Shown: positions 16,202 to 19,579 of the stretch, one piece after another
Layout of the letters: every line of letters starts with the position of its first letter
Position numbering within the stretch: position 1 is the first letter of the stretch
Origin: CAYUYM01 sp964449305
GTDB taxonomy: Bacteria > Bacteroidota > Ignavibacteria > SZUA-365 > CAYQST01
Direction of reading: 5' to 3'
NCBI GenBank assembly: GCA_964449305.1
Contig: CAYUYM010000045.1
Location: 1-19,579 of the forward strand
DNA length: 19,579 nt
Made by a program: the position numbers and the translations under genes
Notes under the pieces: generated by a model
Database searches by the model: none
What the model saw: only the letters and a program-made list of their open reading frames with translations
Told to the model about the DNA's origin: nothing

Positions 16202-16232
16202 CCAAGCTAGAAAATGCGGTGCTGTTGTGCAA
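16202..16232 (-). promoter_or_regulatory. Putative promoter directly in front of the ktrB-type start
   Basis: On the minus strand, ATTG (TTG at 16232-16230) is followed after 20 nt by TAGCTTGG (16209-16202), nearly the same as the element before the transglycosylase gene. It overlaps the stop region of no gene and lies in the 39-bp gap after the TPR gene. Only three bases separate it from the ATG at 16198, which would make the transcript leaderless or nearly so. Confidence 0.4.
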
Positions 16233-16237
16233 TCGCA

Positions 16238-18421
16238 TCACGGCTGTGCGGGTGCCGCTGTCTGCGACTGCAGACGCGCCTCCGCCACCTGAAGGAGCTG
16301 ATCGATCTCCCGCACCTTGTCGGCGTTCGTCTCCGATGCACGGCAGGACTGCAGGAGACTGACGGCAACGTCGAGCTTGATGCCTGCCTCGATGTATTTC
16401 TGCGCGAGGACGAACCGCAGCAGGGGATCCTCCGGAAAGGTCTCCACCCCCTTCTCATAAATGCGGAAGGCTTCCGAATAGCGATGTTCGATTCCCAGTG
16501 CCGATCCCATGAGCCCGTAGATGACGGGATAGAGAAACCTGCGGTCCAGCGCGATCTGGAATTCCTCGATGGCGCGCGCGTAGTCCCGGTTCCTGTATGC
16601 CTCGAGCCCGCGTATCACCTGGAAGCCCGTGGAACCGGGGCATGCGGCGGAAATGCGCGCGAGCAGGGGCTCCAACCGGCGATACTGCCCGTTGATGTAG
16701 GCATTGAAGGCGATCATCTCGGCGAGGCGGTCGATCTGTGAGGCCGTGATGGCGTAGTCACGCGTGACACCGCGAGACCGAAAATCCTCCGCCTTCCGCG
16801 CGAGGTTTTCCAGCATGAAGGTGTGAAGGGCAATCACCGTGTCCGGTGCGGCTGCCTGAAGCGAGGTGGCCTGGGCGATGAGCTCGCTGTAGTCCTGCTC
16901 ATACCCCAGGAGCTCAATCTTCCGCCTCGACCATTCGAGGTCCTTCGCTGCGTTGCCCACATGTTGGTGGTGTTTCCTCAGCGCCTCGTAGCCACTCAGG
17001 GCATAGTCGGGAAAGATGACGTCGTCATCAAGCTGGACGATGCGCTCGAAACGCTCCGCCGACCGGTCGGCCTGGATGTTGACCCAGAGCCACGGGATGG
17101 TGAGCAGAACCGTGGCGAGTCCGAGGGCCAGCGCCTCGCGGCGGCCGGTGTGTGCATCGCGCATGCGGGCGACCCACCATGCCGCGATCGTGAGCGCGAG
17201 GCCGAACGGGGCGGCAACATCCCAGTCCCGTGCCAGCCCGAGGGAGAGGTTGGAAAAGAAGAGGAAGGCGAAGAGGAACACCGTTGCAAGGAGGAGGAAG
17301 GCCCATGCGCCACGGGGAGCCTGTGGCCGCAGACGCCGCACCGGCAGGACGATCGAGAGGTGGATGACGGGCACGGGAGCGACCAGCAGCAGCATGTTGA
17401 CGAGGTCCAGCATCCTCCGCCCTGATGGAAGCGTGTAGGCGAAGGTGCCGGCATCCGTCGTGATCGGTGTGAAGGGTGCGAGGATGCGATTGTCGGCATG
17501 GGCGAGACCGGTGACAAGCTCCAGCGCCACAAAGGCTGCGATGATGCCTGCGGCGGAGAGCGCCACGGTGCGGAGCCGCGGCAGCGGCGCGGCGGGTCGC
17601 ACGCGCATCAGGACAAGCCAGAGGAGCGATGGCAGCAGAGCGAGGGCCATGTAATGCGCTGCGACGGCGACGCCCCAGGCAACAACCACGGGAGTCAGTG
17701 TGGCCTCTCCGCGGATGAAACGCGCGGCCATGAGCAGGTACAGACCGATGCATGCGTAGGCCAGGGCGTAGAACTCGACATAGGAGAAGAAGAACAGCGC
17801 ACCTGCCGAGCCGAACCCGACAAGGAGCAGCGACACGGCATCGACGCGGTCGCGGCTGCGAATGGCGGCGACGGCCCAGATGATGAGGGCCACGAGCGAG
17901 AGTGTGGTGAACGGATAGAACCCCGTGGTGGGCAGCGGCAGGGAGAGGCCGCGCGCCACCCACGGCACGCCCTCGATGGCGCCACGGAGAAGGAGGCCAG
18001 CCAACGGGGCGGATTTCACGTTGAGGATGATGCCCGGGTCCGCCGGCAGCGCACCCGCAATGCGGTACACCTGGGGCATGAGGATGGAGCCATCGCCGTA
18101 GAAGAAGGTCGACATGGGCAGGAGGAGCGTGGCAGCCGCCAGGGCGAGCGCGAGGCCCACGGCGATGCGGAGCCCGCTCCGGGACCCGATGCGGCGGACA
18201 GCGGCATCGAGCGCCGAGGTCGCGACGGGCGACACGACAAGCACGGCGAGCACGCCGAAGCCGACAGCCGCGGGCAGGCCGATCCCGGCCATGATGTCGA
18301 TCCCCCACATGCGACCGTCAGCGAGGAACACCCCGATGATCCTGAGAAGGGCGGTGACGGTCACCGCCGCGGCGAGAGCCGCGCCGACGCCGCGTCCGTT
18401 CACATTGCTCTGCGTGCTCAT
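16238..18421 (-). CDS. Large polytopic membrane protein with C-terminal TPR repeats (TMTC/GT-C-like architecture)
   Basis: The protein has 727 residues from the ATG at 18421. The frame is open upstream to 18619, but that part holds the promoters and lacks membrane features. About twelve hydrophobic segments fill residues 10-447. YGDG at about 108-111 after the third segment and LARDWDVAAPFG at about 396-407 near the last segments could be acidic motifs of a GT-C-like enzyme. Residues about 450-727 are soluble; TPR-like helices occur at about 598-690 (GFQVIRGLEAYRNRDYARAI, then YPVIYGLMGSALGI and YSEAFRIYEKGVETFPEDPL). Polytopic GT-C plus TPR is the plan of eukaryotic TMTC O-mannosyltransferases, but I see no sequence match that proves transferase activity. 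It heads the operon with ktrB, ktrA and the HAMP-like gene. It may instead be an unrelated membrane scaffold. Confidence 0.7.
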   Translation of the reverse strand: MSTQSNVNGRGVGAALAAAVTVTALLRIIGVFLADGRMWGIDIMAGIGLPAAVGFGVLAVLVVSPVATSALDAAVRRIGSRSGLRIAVGLALALAAATLLLPMSTFFYGDGSILMPQVYRIAGALPADPGIILNVKSAPLAGLLLRGAIEGVPWVARGLSLPLPTTGFYPFTTLSLVALIIWAVAAIRSRDRVDAVSLLLVGFGSAGALFFFSYVEFYALAYACIGLYLLMAARFIRGEATLTPVVVAWGVAVAAHYMALALLPSLLWLVLMRVRPAAPLPRLRTVALSAAGIIAAFVALELVTGLAHADNRILAPFTPITTDAGTFAYTLPSGRRMLDLVNMLLLVAPVPVIHLSIVLPVRRLRPQAPRGAWAFLLLATVFLFAFLFFSNLSLGLARDWDVAAPFGLALTIAAWWVARMRDAHTGRREALALGLATVLLTIPWLWVNIQADRSAERFERIVQLDDDVIFPDYALSGYEALRKHHQHVGNAAKDLEWSRRKIELLGYEQDYSELIAQATSLQAAAPDTVIALHTFMLENLARKAEDFRSRGVTRDYAITASQIDRLAEMIAFNAYINGQYRRLEPLLARISAACPGSTGFQVIRGLEAYRNRDYARAIEEFQIALDRRFLYPVIYGLMGSALGIEHRYSEAFRIYEKGVETFPEDPLLRFVLAQKYIEAGIKLDVAVSLLQSCRASETNADKVREIDQLLQVAEARLQSQTAAPAQP

Positions 18422-18475
18422 GGAGGGATGCACCTCGTTCCTGGTTGGCGAAACACCGCCCAAGCGGGCGGAGAC

Positions 18476-18507
18476 GCAAGTTAGCGGTTGCGCGATGCGG
18501 ATTCCAA
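18476..18507 (-). promoter_or_regulatory. Putative promoter of the TPR membrane protein/potassium operon
   Basis: On the minus strand, CTTG (TTG at 18507-18505) is followed after 21 nt by TAACTTGC (18483-18476). It shares the TAnCTTG form seen at 6605 and 16202 and leaves a leader of about 50 nt before the ATG at 18421. It supports that start over the longer open frame. Confidence 0.45.
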
Positions 18508-18523
18508 GAGGCCCGGAAAAAAC

Positions 18524-18554
18524 TTGCTTCCCCCTCCGGGGGATGGTAGTTTTG
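18524..18554 (+). promoter_or_regulatory. Putative Bacteroidota-type promoter of the APC permease gene
   Basis: CTTG (TTG at 18524-18526) is followed after 20 nt by TAGTTTTG (18547-18554), a full match to TAnnTTTG. This is the best promoter in the window. It is back to back with the minus-strand promoter at 18476-18507 and leaves a leader of about 100 nt before the ATG at 18659. Confidence 0.6.
18529..18543. promoter_or_regulatory. Inverted repeat inside the permease promoter spacer (candidate operator)
   Basis: TCCCCC and GGGGGA form a perfect 6-bp inverted repeat around TCC, lying between the -33 and -7 elements of the permease promoter and about 20 bp upstream of the divergent one. Position fits an operator, but a regulator is not identified and a G/C-run palindrome can arise by chance in GC-rich DNA. 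Confidence 0.3.
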
Positions 18555-18626
18555 TGGCTATCCCTGACACGCCACGCATGCCGACGGGCTCGTCCCCGCC
18601 ACATCCCACTGATAGACATGGCGGCG

Positions 18627-18648
18627 GTGCCTGGGCACCATCAGGCAC
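18627..18648 (+). other. Hairpin in the permease leader, near the start codon
   Basis: GTGCCTG and CAGGCAC form a perfect 7-bp stem with an 8-nt loop, ending 10 nt before the ATG at 18659. The loop contains GGCAC, which can pair alternatively with the 5' GTGCC arm (GTGCC-TG-GGCAC). The two folds are mutually exclusive and sit where a ribosome would bind. No Shine-Dalgarno sequence is seen there. Confidence 0.35.
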
Positions 18649-18658
18649 CACACGGACC

Positions 18659-19579
18659 ATGCACGACACACCAGACCACACCACCCTGCGCCATCGATTC
18701 ACGCGCCTCGTCCTCGGCAGGGCGCGTGACGTCCACGATCAGACCATCTTCCACAAGCTGTCGCTTGTTGCATTCTTCGCCTGGATCGGGCTTGGAGCCG
18801 ACGGGCTGTCCTCCTCCGCCTATGGCCCGGAGGAGGCCTTCCGGGCGCTGGGATCGCATCCGGCCCTGGCCATTTTCATCGGGATCGCCTCGGTGCTCAC
18901 CGTGTTCATCATCAGCTCGAGCTACACCCAGATCATCCGGCTTTTCCCCTCCGGAGGTGGCGGCTACTTCGTCGCCTCCAAGCTCCTCCATCCGGTTGTG
19001 GGGATGGTATCCGGCGCGGCGCTGCTCATCGACTACGTCCTCACCATCACGCTGTCCATCGCCTCGGGCATGGACGCGCTTTTCAGCTTCCTGCCCGCGG
19101 GCATGCATGCCTTCAAGATGGAATTCGCGCTTGCCGGCGTGATTCTTCTCATCGTCCTCAACCTGCGCGGCGCCAAGGAATCCGTTGTCGCCATCATGCC
19201 GGTTTTCCTCATCTTCATCGCCACGCACGCGTTCATGATCCTCTATGTGATCGTGATCCATGCGATGGACCTTGGCACGGTGACGGGCACCGCGGTCAGT
19301 GAGCTCCAGGGCTCGTTCAGCGAACTCGGCATCGTCGGCACGCTGCTGCTGCTCCTTCGGGCCTACTCCATGGGCGCCGGCACCTACACCGGCATCGAGG
19401 CGGTGAGCAACGGTCTGCCCATTCTTCGCGAGCCACGAGTGGAGACCGCCCGGTCCACCATGCGCTACATGGCCGTGTCGCTCTCGGTCACCGTGCTCGG
19501 CCTGCTGATGGCCTACTCCCTGTACCACGTCGCACCCGCGGAGGGAAAAACGCTGAATGCCGTGCTGTTGGAGACGATG
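18659..19579 (+). CDS. APC-superfamily permease, KimA-like (putative potassium importer), 5' part
   Basis: The frame runs from ATG 18659 to the right edge (307 residues), so the C-terminus is missing. After a short cytoplasmic start come several membrane segments, with DGLSSSAYGPEEA at residues 48-60, PSGGGGYFVASKLL and LLIDYVLTITLSIASG. These match the KimA (YdaO) pattern D-A-L-S-S-x-A-Y-A-T-E-E and Y-V-L-T-x-x-x-S. Asp48 and Tyr55 are 7 residues apart and Thr129 and Ser133 are 4 apart, as are the K+-coordinating Asp36/Tyr43 and Thr121/Ser125 that I recall for Bacillus subtilis KimA. The later YTGIEAVSNGLPILREPR block is common to this APC branch. The divergent Ktr-type genes support a potassium role, but an amino acid substrate cannot be excluded without the missing part. 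Confidence 0.82.
   Translation, partial: MHDTPDHTTLRHRFTRLVLGRARDVHDQTIFHKLSLVAFFAWIGLGADGLSSSAYGPEEAFRALGSHPALAIFIGIASVLTVFIISSSYTQIIRLFPSGGGGYFVASKLLHPVVGMVSGAALLIDYVLTITLSIASGMDALFSFLPAGMHAFKMEFALAGVILLIVLNLRGAKESVVAIMPVFLIFIATHAFMILYVIVIHAMDLGTVTGTAVSELQGSFSELGIVGTLLLLLRAYSMGAGTYTGIEAVSNGLPILREPRVETARSTMRYMAVSLSVTVLGLLMAYSLYHVAPAEGKTLNAVLLETM

Noticed and set aside
18422..18619. N-terminal extension of 66 residues for the TPR membrane protein
   Set aside because: It is basic, without membrane features, and overlaps both divergent promoters; the ATG at 18421 fits the promoter and the first membrane helix.
18555..18658. A c-di-AMP (ydaO) riboswitch in the permease leader
   Set aside because: The leader is short and I see none of the conserved ydaO blocks or its pseudo-symmetric helices; only a simple hairpin is supported.

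Overview
The window is GC-rich, densely coded chromosomal DNA with 16 genes, two of them cut by the window edges. Three things suggest a free-living Gram-negative bacterium of the Bacteroidota/Chlorobiota/Ignavibacteriota (FCB) side. There is a lipoprotein with two-component-regulator propeller repeats. There are putative promoters of the form TTG-N20/21-TAnnTT, the type used by the Bacteroidota primary sigma factor. There is also an envelope gene set (lytic transglycosylase, heptosyltransferase-type GT9). The phylum call is inference; no rRNA or tRNA is present.

Layout, left to right. (1) 1-638, minus: 5' part of a lipoprotein with Reg_prop blades. (2) 910-2624, plus: an AdhE-type CoA-acylating aldehyde dehydrogenase without the alcohol dehydrogenase half, followed after 8 bp by a small STAS protein. 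(3) 6527-2631, minus: a lipoprotein lytic transglycosylase (MltD type, seven LysM repeats) and then a LytR-CpsA-Psr-like membrane protein, both probably acting on the cell wall. (4) 11594-6720, minus: a four-gene glycosyltransferase operon in the order GT2, GT9, GT4, GT-C, tightly packed or overlapping, likely building a surface glycan. (5) 11785-13175, plus: acyl-CoA dehydrogenase, translationally coupled to a small HicB-like protein. (6) 18421-13176, minus: a large polytopic membrane protein with C-terminal TPRs, then KtrB- and KtrA-type potassium uptake subunits, then a small two-TM HAMP-like protein. (7) 18659-19579, plus: 5' part of an APC-superfamily permease that keeps the pattern of the KimA potassium transporter, divergent from block 6.

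Blocks 6 and 7 put two different kinds of potassium importer on either side of one 237-bp divergent promoter region (18422-18658), which suggests a potassium or osmotic homeostasis locus. Gene-free stretches are all shorter than 300 bp. The largest are 639-909 (no convincing promoter), 18422-18658 (two divergent promoters), 11595-11784 and 6534-6719.

I saw no CRISPR array, insertion sequence, phage gene, tRNA or rRNA, and no clear sign of horizontal transfer. The window is mostly ordinary housekeeping and envelope DNA. The points most worth a second look are the potassium cluster with its TMTC-like membrane/TPR protein, the shared promoter motif (including one copy three bases before the ktrB-type start codon), and the orphan HAMP-like gene.
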